A DNA stretch of 64,000 nucleotides from Loripinus fragilis (Eukaryota; Mollusca; Bivalvia; Lucinida; Lucinidae): contig OZ026524.1 of the NCBI GenBank assembly GCA_964019695.1, forward strand, positions 23,023,656-23,087,655, in the 5' to 3' direction. Every line of letters starts with the position of its first letter. Position 1 is the first letter of the stretch. Under the pieces are notes generated by a model. That model did no database searches, was not told the DNA's origin, and worked only from the letters and a program-made list of their open reading frames with translations. The position numbers and the translations under genes are program-made. Of the stretch, positions 30,777 to 42,975 are shown one piece after another.

Positions 30777-32360
30777 AGCTCACCTGTCATGAAGTGACAA
30801 GGTGAGCTTTTGTGATCGGTCTTTGTCCGCCGTCCGTCATTGTTGTCCATCGTTGTCCTTCGTCCGTTAACAATTGAATTAAATGACATCTCCTCCTAAA
30901 CTCCTAGTCCAATTTTGAAATAATATAACACAATTAATGATCCTTGGGAAGTCCTCTGCAAGTTTTTTCAAATGGTTCTGGTCTGATACATATGTAGGTC
31001 ACAGTTGTTAAAATAGATTTTCGAGATGAAAACTTTAAAAATCCTTTTGTCTGAAACCAGAAGGCCTAGAGCCTTGATATTTGGTATCTAGCATCACCTA
31101 ATAGACCTCTACAAAAAAGTCTATATAATACCCCTGGGGCCAAATAATGGCTCTGTCCAGGGGTCAAATATTTTACAAAGGCTTTAATGGGGAAAACGTG
31201 TAAAAATCTTCTTGTCTAAAACCACAAGGCCTAGAGCCTTGGTATTTGATATGTAGCATCACCTAGAAAACCTTTAACAAAACTGTTCAAATTATATCCC
31301 TGGGGTCAAAAATGGCCCACCCTGGGGGTCAAAAGTTTTACATAGGGAAACATGCAAAAATCTTCTTGTCTGAAACCACAAGGCCTAGTGTCTTGGCATT
31401 TGGTATGAAGCATCATCTAGTAGACCTCTACCAAGTTTGTTCAAATTATACCCCTGGGGCCAAACATGGGCCCGCTCCTGGTGGTCACATGCTTAGCATA
31501 GGCTTGCATAGGGAAAACATGAACAATCTTCTTGTCTGAAACATTATGGCCTAGAGCCTTGATATTTGGTATGTAGCATCAACTCATGGACCTTTACCAC
31601 ATCTATTCAAATTATGCCCCTGGGGCCAAAAAGGTCCATGTCCCAGGGATCACATAGGCTAAATAGGAAAACATAAAAAATCTTCTTGTCTGAAACCAAA
31701 AGGCCTAGAGCCTTGATGTTTGGTTTGTAGCATCACCTAGTAGACCTCTACGAAGTTTGTTCAAATTATGTTCGGGAGCGCAGTGGCTCAGTGGTAGAGT
31801 GATTGACTCGAGACCGAGGGGCTGCGGGTTCGAGCCTCACCGGTGCCACTGCATTGTGGTCCTTGAGCAAGACACATTTATCCAAGCTTAGTACTGGTTC
31901 AACCCAGGAAGACCCGTTCTGTTTAACTGAAAGATTGTTGAAGGGACGTAAAGAATCAAATCAATCAATCAAATCAAATTATGTGCCTGTGGCCAAAAAT
32001 GATTCCGCCCAAGGGGTCACATGCTTTACATAGGCTTATTTATAGGAAAAACGTGAAAAAATCTTCTTGTCTGAAACCACAAGGCCTAGAACCTTGATAT
32101 TTGGTATGTAGCATCATCTAGTGGACCTCTATCAAGTTTGTTTAAGTTATGCCCCTGGGTTTAAAATGGACCGCCCCAGGGGGTCACATGTTTAACATAG
32201 GCTTATATAGGGAAACATAAAAAAAAGCTTTATGTCTGAAACCACAAGGCCTAAAGCCTTGATATTTAGTATGTTGCATTACCTTGTAGACCTCTACCAG
32301 GTTTGTTAAAATTATGCCCCTGGGGCCACAAATGGGCCTTCTGCAAGGGTCACACAGGCT
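30777..32360. repeat. 'AGCTCACCTGTCA' repeat followed by ~180-200-bp tandem units
   Basis: It starts with the inverted pair AGCTCACCTGTCATGAAGTG/ACAAGGTGAGCT, a form I associate with widespread mollusc repeats. About seven diverged units follow, each with CTTCTTGTCTGAAACCACAA, GGCCTAGAGCCTTGATATTT, TAGCATCACCTAGTAGACCT and TGCCCCTGGGGCCAAA. One unit is split by a SINE (31772-31974). Confidence 0.8.
31772..31974 (+). repeat. tRNA-derived SINE, family A, with target duplication
   Basis: A full-length copy with head GGGAGCGCAGTGGCTCAGTG, B box GGTTCGAGCCTCA and tail GACGTAAAGAATCAAATCAA. It is flanked by the direct repeat CAAATTATGT (31762-31771 and 31975-31984), showing retrotransposition into the tandem array. 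Confidence 0.9.
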
Positions 32361-34910
32361 AAAATAAAATCAACATTTTCGTTATATGGACTTGCTGCAT
32401 ATCAAATAAAAGGGAATGAGGCTTACATCATTTAATTGTATCGATTCCTCATCTTGACCCTCTTTCTTACTTTTACAATAACATGTTAGCAAATATGTTG
32501 CTCTTACACTTACCCTTGACCACTGGGTTGGGGTCAAAAGGTTAATTTGTTTTCTTTTCTGAATATAGTCATGTTGCATAATCAAATTAATTAGAATGAA
32601 GCATACAACACCATGCATGCAAATGTTCTGCCCTTTAATACACCCTTGACTCCTGTATAGAGACGAAAGGTAAAAACTTTTTTTTCTGAAGAAGGTTGTG
32701 TTGTATATATAAGAGTGACAAATGGATCTGTCGTAAATTGTATAGCGGCATCAAAACGTCCGGTTTTTTTTGTGGTTGTTTATTGTGTCTTGTTGACCGA
32801 GTAGATCTTTGTTTTCTGCAGTTGTGAAAACAAACTGCATTCGTTTATTTTAAACATATTTTATATCAGAAAGACAATTGTACAATTATAAATCATCTGT
32901 TAATACAAAGTATAGGATTAGAAACTGCATTCATTTATGTTTCCGGCATAGTGGCCCAGAACGAGTGTATTTATGGTAATAAATCCATTTATTACATGCA
33001 AAGTAATGAAATATAGGAAAATATTGATTAAATATAACGCATATTTTGAAAAAGCTGTACTTCACAGCCGTGAAAATATAAAAAGCTGTATTTCACAGCC
33101 GTGAAAATATAAGTTGTAGCTCACGCGTGAAATTTGATGTCCTTTGCTTTCTCCATTGACTTCCTTGAGTCCACATCAGAATTTCAAACGGCTGTAACTT
33201 TCTTATAAGTGGACAAAACACAAAGTGTGGGTATGCATTTTCTTAGTTAGATCCCAAGGAATATTTTGGAAATTGAATGCTAAGATTTGCTGAAATTTTC
33301 ACTTTTTCTACTCCTGCTCCTATGGTTTCAGTTTTGGCCGACATTGCACATTATTCAACGTCATCTTTAATATGACGTAATGTGTGAACATGTATGACGT
33401 CATTTAGTGCAAAAAAATCTGTCACTCTTAAAATTGTATACACACATATATAATAAAAAAATCAAATTTTTGTCAGGAATGTGCCATTGAATTCACCTCG
33501 TTAAGGGAGAAAATGTATACTTTGCCACTCATGAAATATGCCTTTTTGGCTTCACTCGATGAAATAAATGGCATATTCATTCCAAAAATTTGAATATCCT
33601 CTATGTATTAACATGTAACGTGAAATGCCTTATAGTGACATGGGTTTGTGTTGGTGGAAACATGACTGTTAAAAGTGTGCCACACATACTTTTATGCAAA
33701 TATTGTCCCATGTAACCACAAACTATTTCATTTATGTTTCTGATTCTATTAAATGCCTATATTACATATCCAGCAAAGCCGGAGGTCCAAATTTTGGTCT
33801 GAGTCCTGATCTACATCCATGCTTTGTGTATGTGAGCAGCAAAGGCTTCTGGCGAGTCTTGGCATGTATGTGCACTTGCCTGAAATTTTGCTGCTGGCTG
33901 ATGCTATAAGTATGGAAATATCATGCCTTGGTCCATATGATAATGACCATTATTTCATGGGTTTGCCCCAAATGTTAATATGGTAATATGTGGTAGAGAA
34001 AATATGTCATTTTGTATGGTGGTTTGACACTTTTAGTCCAGAGGGAGGCAAATGTATAATTTTTTCTGTGATAGCTACGCATGTGAATTAACATTATTTC
34101 ATAACTTGGATTTATATATTTATTAACTATTTTTCATGTATGAATGATTCCGTATATTATAACTATGTACTTTTTCTATTTATGTAACAAAATCACATTA
34201 AATATTTTTCAAGCACCAATATAACATTCACCCATTGGTTTAAGATGTGTCGTCTCCGTGTCAAGGACAAAGTAGAGGGCTTTATATTGACCTGAGGCCA
34301 CAACAAATGTTTAACACTAAATACCTGTCGTTGAGTGTTCTTCTTCCACATTCTACATTGAAATGTAGCATTTCGTTTAGTTTTTGTTTTGTTTAGATTG
34401 TTTTTAGGGGTTTTTTTTTCATTTTTCTTGTCCACATATACAGACACATATACAGACCGCAGGTTAGTTACCTGTTGAAACTCAGCCTGTTTGCTTCGTG
34501 TTTATTAATGTCCATGAAGTATGAGCTTCTTGCGATTTGCTCATCATCTGACCCTACCTAAAAGTTGCAGAAACGAAAATAATACTGGCTGGAATAATGA
34601 ATATTGGGAATATAAGCTAGGGCAAGTTGAGACAGATGTGTTATGGTGTACATGGACTTTTTTCGTGGCTGAATATAGGGACCAACCATGTTTTTTTTCA
34701 TCCTTTAACTTTTGCAAGGTACCAGGGGAGGTGTTAAAACACGAGGACACAAAGCATAAGTGTTTTGACATCTCCTAAGCGACCTGATGAACGTCATAGT
34801 TAATGTATTAAAACAAGGTTTGATCGTTATTATTAATATAATTCAATGATAAATTTACTTAAATTTACAAAAAGTATGACACTATATTTTGTTACCGTTA
34901 AATAGGTGTA
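32361..34910. other. AT-rich non-coding stretch
   Basis: A short local duplication of AAGCTGTA-TTCACAGCCGTG lies at 33052-33110. No coding domain or structured element was seen otherwise. Confidence 0.4.
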
Positions 34911-35000
34911 CATCCTCGGTAACCCAGGCGTAACCCATTCCGTTATACTGCATTCATCAGGAGTGAAACGGAATGCTTCGCCCCTGGGTAAACGAGGATG
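34911..35000. repeat. Short fold-back, ~34-bp arms
   Basis: CATCCTCGGTAACCCAGGCG and ACCCATTCCGTT are answered by AACGGAATGCTTCGCCCCTG and GGTAAACGAGGATG. Confidence 0.75.
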
Positions 35001-35388
35001 ATAGGTGTATAGACGTTACCATTAATATCTGCGTTCTAGGATCAAGACATATATAAGTGCGACAAACGGATCAGCTGTCGTAAAACGTAGTGCAATTGTA
35101 TAAAAGTATCTAAACGCCTGCATGGTTTCTGTTATTTTTTATTGTGTGTTGTTGACTGAGTTAGCCTACATTATAAATCTTTCTTTTCCGCCGTTAGGAA
35201 AGAATTCTCGCCCAATATGTACTGTTTTCATTTTTGTTCTGACGATGTGGCCCGGATTTAATGTACTAAATCCATGTATGTATAGTGCGACCAGGTAACG
35301 GACGTTGGGCGTGTCAGACAGAACACTGCCATTCACTGTCAATTTAGACTGTTCTATAGTAAATTGGGTAAAGCAGCATAGGTACGCT

Positions 35389-35613
35389 TTAACCCTTTAA
35401 ACGCCAGCAAAAAATCACCCGAAATTTCCGTCTGCATTTGTCGTCTGCTGCAAATTTTCGCTAACATTATTTAAGAAAGCTAAGTATAGAGACAAACGGT
35501 GTTGAGGAGCAGTCTGATTGGAGTCTACACTGTTTGTTGGAAAGGCTTCTAAAACATTTCAGCAGGCGACAAAAGCAGACGAATTTTGTTGTGATTGGTG
35601 CTTTAAGGGTTAA
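35389..35613. mobile_element. MITE-like element, 225 bp, ~60-bp inverted ends
   Basis: TTAACCCTTTAAACGCCA and CGTCTGCATTTGTCGTCTGC on the left are matched inverted by CGCAGGCGACAAAAGCAGACG-type and TGCTTTAAGGGTTAA on the right. The middle segment GAGCAGTCTGATTGGAGTCT is echoed near 2680, so a relative may lie there. Confidence 0.7.
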
Positions 35614-36179
35614 TCGTGCAAATTAACTGAACCGCAGACGACATATACGGTCAGTTTGCCTGGTAAACGTTCGCAGAAAACTAAAGTCTTACTTGTTTAC
35701 AGACACATTGGTATATACTATTGCTCACTGGTCAGGGCCTCCTAGAAGGTATGTGGATTTTAGTCAAGAGCAGCAAGGCCTATGGTCTATGTTAGAACGG
35801 CTGTTGCTGCTACATGTATAAAGATATAGTCAGGTTGCACAGCGTAATGAAGATCTGATTGTATGAAGCGTGCTTTTATTGTATTGTATTTACTATACAG
35901 CCATGTCTCAAGTATCCATCTAAAACGCAAAGCTGCATACACTGGTACGGAGGTCGAAATGTTTTAGACATGATATACGGATATAAACGGCATACATGTA
36001 ATATAGGTTTAGTGATAACACATTATTGAACTAACCCAACAAACAGGCTGGCATGAATGACGCCTTCAAAAACTATTGTTTGGGTCACTGTCTAGCCACG
36101 CCCACAACTGGTTTCTATCTCCGTTAGATTTAAATGAGACCGGGACATCGCAAACCACGTGGCGATACAGTGACTGAAT

Positions 36180-36350
36180 AGCTGTATAGTCAACCAGTGG
36201 TAGAGTGCTTGACTTGAGATAAAGGGGCCGTTGGTTTGAATCTCTCTGAAGGCATCATATTATTTACTTGTGCAAGACACGTTATACTCTATTTAGTTCT
36301 GGTTCAACCCAGGAAACGTCCTGACATAACTGAAAATATCTTGACTGGCA
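36180..36350 (+). repeat. tRNA-derived SINE, family A, diverged
   Basis: CCAGTGGTAGAGTGCTTGAC, GTTCTGGTTCAACCCAGGAA and the middle CAAGACACGTTA match family A. Confidence 0.65.
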
Positions 36351-36483
36351 TGGGTGGATCCAGAGGAGGCAGGGGGTCCGGACCCCCCCCCCCCCTGAAA
36401 GATCACAAAAAATAGGTTTTCTTAGCAATACTGGTCCGGATCCCCTGAAGACCGCAAAGCTGCTAGGCCAGAATTCGATGTTA

Positions 36484-36548
36484 GGCCATCATCGGACGCT
36501 AGCGAAATGCCATTTAAATGGTGTTTCGCTGGCGGGTCGATGATGGCC
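36484..36548. repeat. Fold-back hairpin, ~32-bp arms
   Basis: GGCCATCATCGGACGCTAGC and GAAATGCCATTT pair with AAATGGTGTTTCGCTGGCGG and GTCGATGATGGCC with few mismatches and no spacer. Confidence 0.8.
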
Positions 36549-36671
36549 CGATTTTAGTGGTATTTTGATCATCTCTACTCTCATCAACTAAAAAAACGTT
36601 GTCAAAGTTGGAACCCCTCTGAAAAAAGTTGCTTGATCCGCGCATGACTGGGATGTAAAGTATCAACTCAA

Positions 36672-36850
36672 CAGTTGCTCAGTGCTAGTGTGTTAGACCT
36701 GTGATTAAAGAAATCGCTGTTTTGAGAAGGTTCAATGAATCACTTCGAAATGTCCTAAGCAAGACACTTTATTCTCTGCTAAGTACTGGTTCAACCTGGG
36801 TGGACAGGAAACGTCGCGTCATGGCTGCAAAAATGCTGGCAGCGACGCAA
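36672..36850 (+). repeat. tRNA-derived SINE, family A, very diverged
   Basis: Recognisable parts are GTTGCTCAGTGCTAGTGTG, CTAAGCAAGACACTTTATTC and AAGTACTGGTTCAACCTGGG. Confidence 0.5.
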
Positions 36851-37130
36851 AACATCAATACAAACAAACAAAATCAACTCAAAATAACAAAAGAGACTCA
36901 TGTCTAATTTTTGCTGCAGTTGTGTGCGTCTACTGGTACACAGGTTTACCTTTGGTATGCTATATGAAAATATTCGCGTTAAATGTAAATGTTGTCGATG
37001 AAATATTCTTCCAAATTCTGTTTGTTTGGCAAGAAAATGATTTGGTGTTTAGCTCTGTATTCGAAAAAATAAAATTAAAAACAACGACATAAAAATAGCC
37101 CCCCCCCCCAACTGCCACCCACCCCCCCCC

Positions 37131-37173
<43 letters not shown>
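37131..37173. repeat. (CA)n microsatellite preceded by C-runs
   Basis: About 20 CA units follow two runs of ten or so C at 37100-37132. Confidence 0.9.
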
Positions 37174-37176
<3 letters not shown>

Positions 37177-37692
37177 TAAAATTCAACATGCTAAGGGTTC
37201 AATAAAGAAATCACACGAAAAGGGTACACATATCTTTTATAAAACAATAAACTTGTGTGATTGTAGATTCCATTTTCGAAAATTGATGTTTTGGTTGGAT
37301 AGTTTAAGATACACGCACGTGTTTAAGAAACATGTACGTACATATTTAAAACAAGGTATCTGTGCTGATCAGATTCATCTTCAATAATTCGAAAAGCTTA
37401 TTTCCCACGACACGGCAACTGTAAGACTACCGGTATATACTTTTGGTGTGGAGAGTTTCACAGGTGGATGAATACGTGAACAATGCAACCTGACAAGCCG
37501 ATTTCCAAATGTATTTGTCCAGGGGTTGAACTTAGCTAAGAACCGCCCAACGTCTCTTATCTGGACGGACTATACCCATTTAATCTGAATGGACTTGCCT
37601 ACCCTTATCAGTAGGATGAGCCCATGTCCAGTTTAGGGTTATTTTTCATTTTCTTTCTGATAGAACATTCTATAAGCAAATAGTGAAAGTCT

Positions 37693-37725
37693 TGATCAGA
37701 CACCGCATTATGCGGTGTCTGATCA
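37693..37725. repeat. Perfect hairpin, 15-bp arms, 3-base loop
   Basis: TGATCAGACACCGCA, TTA, then TGCGGTGTCTGATCA. There is no oligo-T tail and no flanking gene to support a terminator role. Confidence 0.85.
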
Positions 37726-39399
37726 GGGTGTGCACTGTTTTATGTGTCTCATAAAAAGGGCACTATGCTTGTATGGGTTATCAGCACGTGAAATGCCTTG
37801 TTAAGACATGGGTTTTTGTTTGGGTCAATTGAAACATTACTGTTAAAAGTGTGCCACGCGAATTTAATGCAATAATTTGGGTTAAAGCATTCCCAAGTGT
37901 GTGAAAATATGATCCCATATAGCCATCTACTTTTACATTTATGTCTCAGATTCATATTAACCTTTTTGAAGTATAGTTTTGATTTCATATGACAATGTAC
38001 CATTTTTCATTTATGTGTCCGAATTATATTTGCTATTGATGAAGTATGAATATACGAATTATGAGAGTTTGTCTTGATTGTTTTAATTTTATTTGAAACA
38101 TTGCCTGTGTAAGACATGTGCCCCTTTTAAACTATGGAACTATGCGTTAATTCTCCAAGGGGCTCCCCACAAGAATGGTCACAAAATGAAATGATTAGGA
38201 CTAGTAAATGCCACAGCACATACCATAAGCCTACCTATGGCAAAAAATGTAGAGACATAAAAAGACATAAAAAGGGTTATATTTGATACAAGAGATTCCA
38301 ACAATGTGGTATTTGCGACTAGCAGGCTCGTATGAATGTTTTAGAACTCTTAGGCTACTTACCGAATATCATTTGGAGTTTCTAAGCTTAAAAGGAGTCT
38401 GCACAGGCTTGTCTGAGTCTATTCATGTTAAAATTCAACATGGTTGGAAATCACATGTCGCGACTCAGATATATCATATTAAGAGCAACATACGCATAGC
38501 AACCAGTTCTCTTCTCCACAGCACGGACTGACAGGCAGACAAACAGAAAAAACGTACGTATAGGACAGACGTTCTGAGGTTAGTAATGGTTCGTTGCCAT
38601 TACACATTTATGGAGTTTAACCCCAGAATGTTAACCCCACAAACTTCATAACGCCAAACTACCCTAACCTATCCCCAACCTCATTATACCTGGCCATACA
38701 GATTACATAACCCCATAATGTACCGGAAGTATGCCCGGACATATGAATGGACGGACGGGCTGAATACCCTTTTTTCAAAGAAAAAGCGGGTAAAATGACT
38801 GAGTTTAACAAATATCGACTAGTCATATTTTCAAAATCGTTCCAAGAAACATGCGTTCAATATAAAATGACCGATACCCATCAGTAGGTCAAGGTCAATC
38901 AATAATTTAACATTCTCTGGAAATCTAGAATCCTAGAATCCTCGATGATTAATCCAAAGGTCACTGCTATGTAACCTTGTGTATTCAGAAAAGAAATTTT
39001 GAAGATTTACGATATATGACCATGGACACCATTTTCATCATGAGACCTAAAGTCAATGTGAAAGATGAGCTATTTGGATACCAAGATGTATGTTGTCACT
39101 TTAGCGAAAATAGGTCTGGTAATGGGTCCACTTCGTTCGTCCGTCCATCTATCTGTCCGTTTGCAACATTTTAGGGGTGCAGAGTTTGTGTAATATGTAA
39201 CCGCAAAATTGTTCATTTCTTTTTATCCAAACTTTGCATAATGATTGTTCACATATTGAAGATGTACACCTCTTTTTGTGCACATTAAATGACTTTTTTA
39301 CATTTTAGAGGGGCGTTGAATTTGGACATTTTTTTTCATCTGAAATGCTTAGAGGGTGCCTAGTTAGGGCCCCGCAAACGAATGTTGGCGGAGCTCTAT

Positions 39400-40690
39400 T
39401 GTTTTCGGCTTGTCCATCCGTGGCCACTCTAACTCAGTCATTTTAATCGGATTTCTTCCAAATTTCATATATGGATTGCTTCCATCAATCTCTCGTTCAA
39501 GTCCGAATACGGGTTTTGTCCGACATCAAATAACCAAGGTGGCCGACAAAATGGCCGCCACCTAGTAATATCTGTCGTGGTCACTCTAACTCAGTCATTT
39601 TTAATCTGATTTCTTCCACATTTTATATATGAATTGCTTCCATTAACCTTTTCGTTTAAGTTCGAATATGGATTTTGTCCGACATCCGATAACCAAGATG
39701 GCCGACAAAATGGCCGCCGCAAAAAAATGTCCGCTGTTGTGGTCACTCTAACTGTATAATTTTTTATCCCATTTCTTCCAAATTTTCATTCATTTTTAAT
39801 CGGATTTCTTCCAAATTTCATATATGGATTGCTTCCACCAATCTCTCGTTCAAGTTTAAATACGGGTTTTGTCCGATAACCAAGATGGCCGACAAAATGG
39901 CTGCCACCTACAAGTAGCAATATCTGCTGTCGTGGTAACTCTAACTCAGTTATTTTTTATCCGATTTCTTCCACATTTCATATATGAGTTGCTTCCATCA
40001 ACCTTTCGTTCAAGTTCGAGTATGGGTTTTGTCCGGCATCTGATAACCAAGATGGCCGACAAAATGGCGGCCGCCAATCAATGTCCGCTGTCATGGTCTC
40101 TCTAACTTTATCATTTTTTATCGGATTTCTTTCAAATTTCATATATGGATTGCTTTCATCAAACTCTCATTCAAGTCTGTATATGGGTTATGTCTGACGA
40201 TCGATAAGCAAGATGGCTGACAAAATGGCCGCCGCCAATCAGTGTCCGCTGTCGTGGTCACTCTAACATAGTCATTTTTCATCCGATGTCTTCCAAGTTT
40301 CATGTATGAATTGCTTCCATCAAACTCTTGTTCAATTTCGAATACAAATTTAGTCCGTCGAACGTTAACAAAGATGGACGACAAAATGGCCGCCGCCTAT
40401 CAGTTTACTTTTGTGGACAATCTACCTTAATCATTTATTATCTGATTACCACCAAATTTCATATATGAATTACTTTTATCAAACTCTCGCTTTGTCTGAT
40501 AACCAAAATGGCCACCAAAATGGCCACCACTTTTCAGTTTACACTTGTGGACACTCTAGCTTAGTCATTTATAACCCAATTTCTTCCAAATGTCATATAT
40601 GGACTACTTTCATCAAACTATTGTTAATGTCTGAATATGGGTTTTGTCTAATGAATGATTATCTAAATTTACGCCAAAACGGATATCCCC
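39400..40690. repeat. ~170-bp tandem units with GATGGCCGACAAAATGG core
   Basis: About eight diverged units each contain TCGTGGTCACTCTAACTCAG, GATTTCTTCCAAATTTCATA, TATGGATTGCTTCCATCAA and CAAGATGGCCGACAAAATGG. Identity between neighbours is moderate, so the array is old. Confidence 0.85.
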
Positions 40691-41640
40691 TTTTCTCTGC
40701 AGGACATTAGGCCGGGCCCTTTGTCGGAGTCCGACTGTTCTAGTTTGTGTAATCTGTGACTCCAACAGTATTCATTCCTTTATCTTCAAACTTTGCATAT
40801 TTATTGTTCACACATCGAAGATACATTTCACGAATATGTTTATACTTCATTTTTTGGGGACTTTAGACATTTTTCTGTTCAGAATGCTTAGTCGGTGTCT
40901 GATTTGAGTAATCTGTAACTTCAACAGATTTTGTTCCTTAATATTCAAGCTTTGTAAAATGATTGTTCTTACAATGAACATGTGCGCATCCTATTTTGTG
41001 CACATTTGGTAAATATTTTCTTCATTTTAGGGCTGTTGAAACAGACTTTTTATTGTTATATTTTTAGGGCTCTTGAACTTAGACATTTTCCATCCGAAAT
41101 GCCTAGGTTGTCTTGTTTATGTAATCTGTAACTCAAGCAGTATATTCAAACTTTGCAATATATATTTGTTTACACATTGATTATGCGCACCCTATATTTT
41201 GGTCACATTTGATAGCATATTTTTGAGTGTTGAACTTTGACATTGTTACGTTAACATCACCCACTGTAGATTACATTGTGTAATTTGTAGCTTAGATTTC
41301 ATTCCTTTATATGCACTGGCGACACAGGTCCCAAGCAGAATTTGGTCTTGTTTATTCAATTAAGCCAAGGATCTTGTTTTACAAAATCGTTTAACTGTCT
41401 TCTCTGCTGATAACCTATCAAATATAATGAGTTCCACAGACAATGCAACTCTTCAATAAATTTATCATGATTATCTTATTATTTAATACGTAATTATCAA
41501 ATCTGACAACAATACAGCAAATTCTATTGTCCATGTAATCGGAGAAAGTCCAGAACAGTTCATAAACTTTCCAGAATTTTCGAAATGTCTGGCACGGGGT
41601 TGGTTTTCAGAAATGGAAAAAGTAAGTAACGAGTGTGACC
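40691..41640. other. Non-coding stretch with loosely repeated 'GTAATCTGTAACT' segments
   Basis: TAATCTGTGACTCCAACAG, TAATCTGTAACTTCAACAG and TAATCTGTAACTCAAGCAG recur at ~180-200-bp spacing with 'TTCAAACTTTGCA', suggesting a decayed tandem repeat. No genes. Confidence 0.45.
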
Positions 41641-41646
41641 TTGCAG

Positions 41647-42015
41647 GCTCCCAGGGGGGGGGGATACTCTGATATTTTTCATACATACGTAGGCTCGGGT
41701 CATTTTTTGGGGTTCAAAATTTTGAATTTCATTATTTGTTTGGGTTTTCAGAAAAAATATATATTTTTGGGGTATGAATATTTTGTGCATATTTTTTGTG
41801 GTCATCACAAAATTGGACTATATTTAGGGGACATTGCTATGCATTTTAGGGTCTTTGCTTAAGGTCAAGGTACAGAATGGGGGAAATTTTTTGGGGTTGC
41901 TAAAATTTCAAATATTTTTTGGGGGGTGCTTGAAATTCCAGATATTTTCGGGGGCGAACGCTAGACCCGAGCCTACGTATGTCCAAAAAATGAGAGTACC
42001 CCCCCCTCCCTGGGA
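41647..42015. mobile_element. MITE-like element, ~369 bp, with 6-bp duplication
   Basis: The ends are inverted (TCCCAGGGGGG inward from the left, TCCCAGGGAGG inward from the right; both lead to CATACGTAGGCTCGGGTC). TTGCAG flanks both sides (41641-41646 and 42016-42021). The interior is built of recurring TTTTTGGGG-type motifs. No coding. Confidence 0.75.
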
Positions 42016-42021
42016 TTGCAG

Positions 42022-42960
42022 CATGAAAATGATTTTTCATGGACCTAATGTACCGACGAATAATGTTAGGGGGGAGATTGTTCTACTCTTGAATAAAATG
42101 CTGCCTGAAGCTGTGCAAGGTTAGCAGGCTGGTTAAGGTGAGCACACATTTTTTTTATTTTTTTTTTTTCAACCTTTTATCACTTTATTCTCCCCGTCAT
42201 CTGACATACAGGGGGTCGGGGAGGGCCATCCCCCTGCATGCCTTACAAACTACCAATAAGGTGTTCTGATGATTGGTACGCTTGCTCACTTTTTTCATTC
42301 ATCTCTCATGCATTTTGAAGGCAATAACAAAACAGCGATACACAACCATGAAGGTGCCTTTTTCATTGCATTTTTGTTTTCTGATGGATTTTGTGCTATT
42401 TTGATAGTGGATCCTTGTTATGATTTGAAAAAACTTTAACATTACCACACTCAATTCAGCAAGATACTTCAGACTTATGGGTGTATTCGCTTGTTGGGTA
42501 AGATGTCTTAATTGGCACCCTCCTGCTTGCTTTCTAGAAGAAACGTCATATAAGAAACAATCAAAGACATATTGTATCTAACCTCTACATCCAGACAGAT
42601 GATTAGAGTTAAGCATGCAGACCTAATTGCTCAAATTTCAATATAGGGTTCAGGGTCTGTATTGCATCTCAATTTGTTGTCACTTTTCAATTGCCCAGTT
42701 ATCTAATTTTAAAGAGTCAATATTTTCAGAGGCAGCAATGTTTAAGGGTAAATATTTATAATCAATGTGTCTGAATATTTAGGTTAAATACCACTAGTGT
42801 CTTACATAATATGACAGGCGTGTAAAGTGAAAAAAAGATACATAAAAAATACAAGAAAAAAGTGGATCTCTGACCTATTGCTTTCACAGCATGGCAGCAC
42901 TTTGGCTTTTCTTTTATATAATAGATTTTGTTTTGTTTCAATGAAGATCTGCTTTAGTCA
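42022..42960. other. Non-coding stretch, possibly including the LINE 3' end
   Basis: It contains a T-rich tract near 42150 and no recognised gene. The LINE at 42976-46712 ends in this direction, and its 3' untranslated part may reach into this region. Confidence 0.35.
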
Positions 42961-42975
42961 TGGGTTATATTAAGC

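Larger units (their letters stand above)
36860..39395. other. Non-coding stretch with microsatellite and hairpin
   Basis: Contains C-rich tracts and a (CA)n tract at 37100-37173 and the hairpin at 37693-37725. No coding domain was recognised. Confidence 0.4.
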
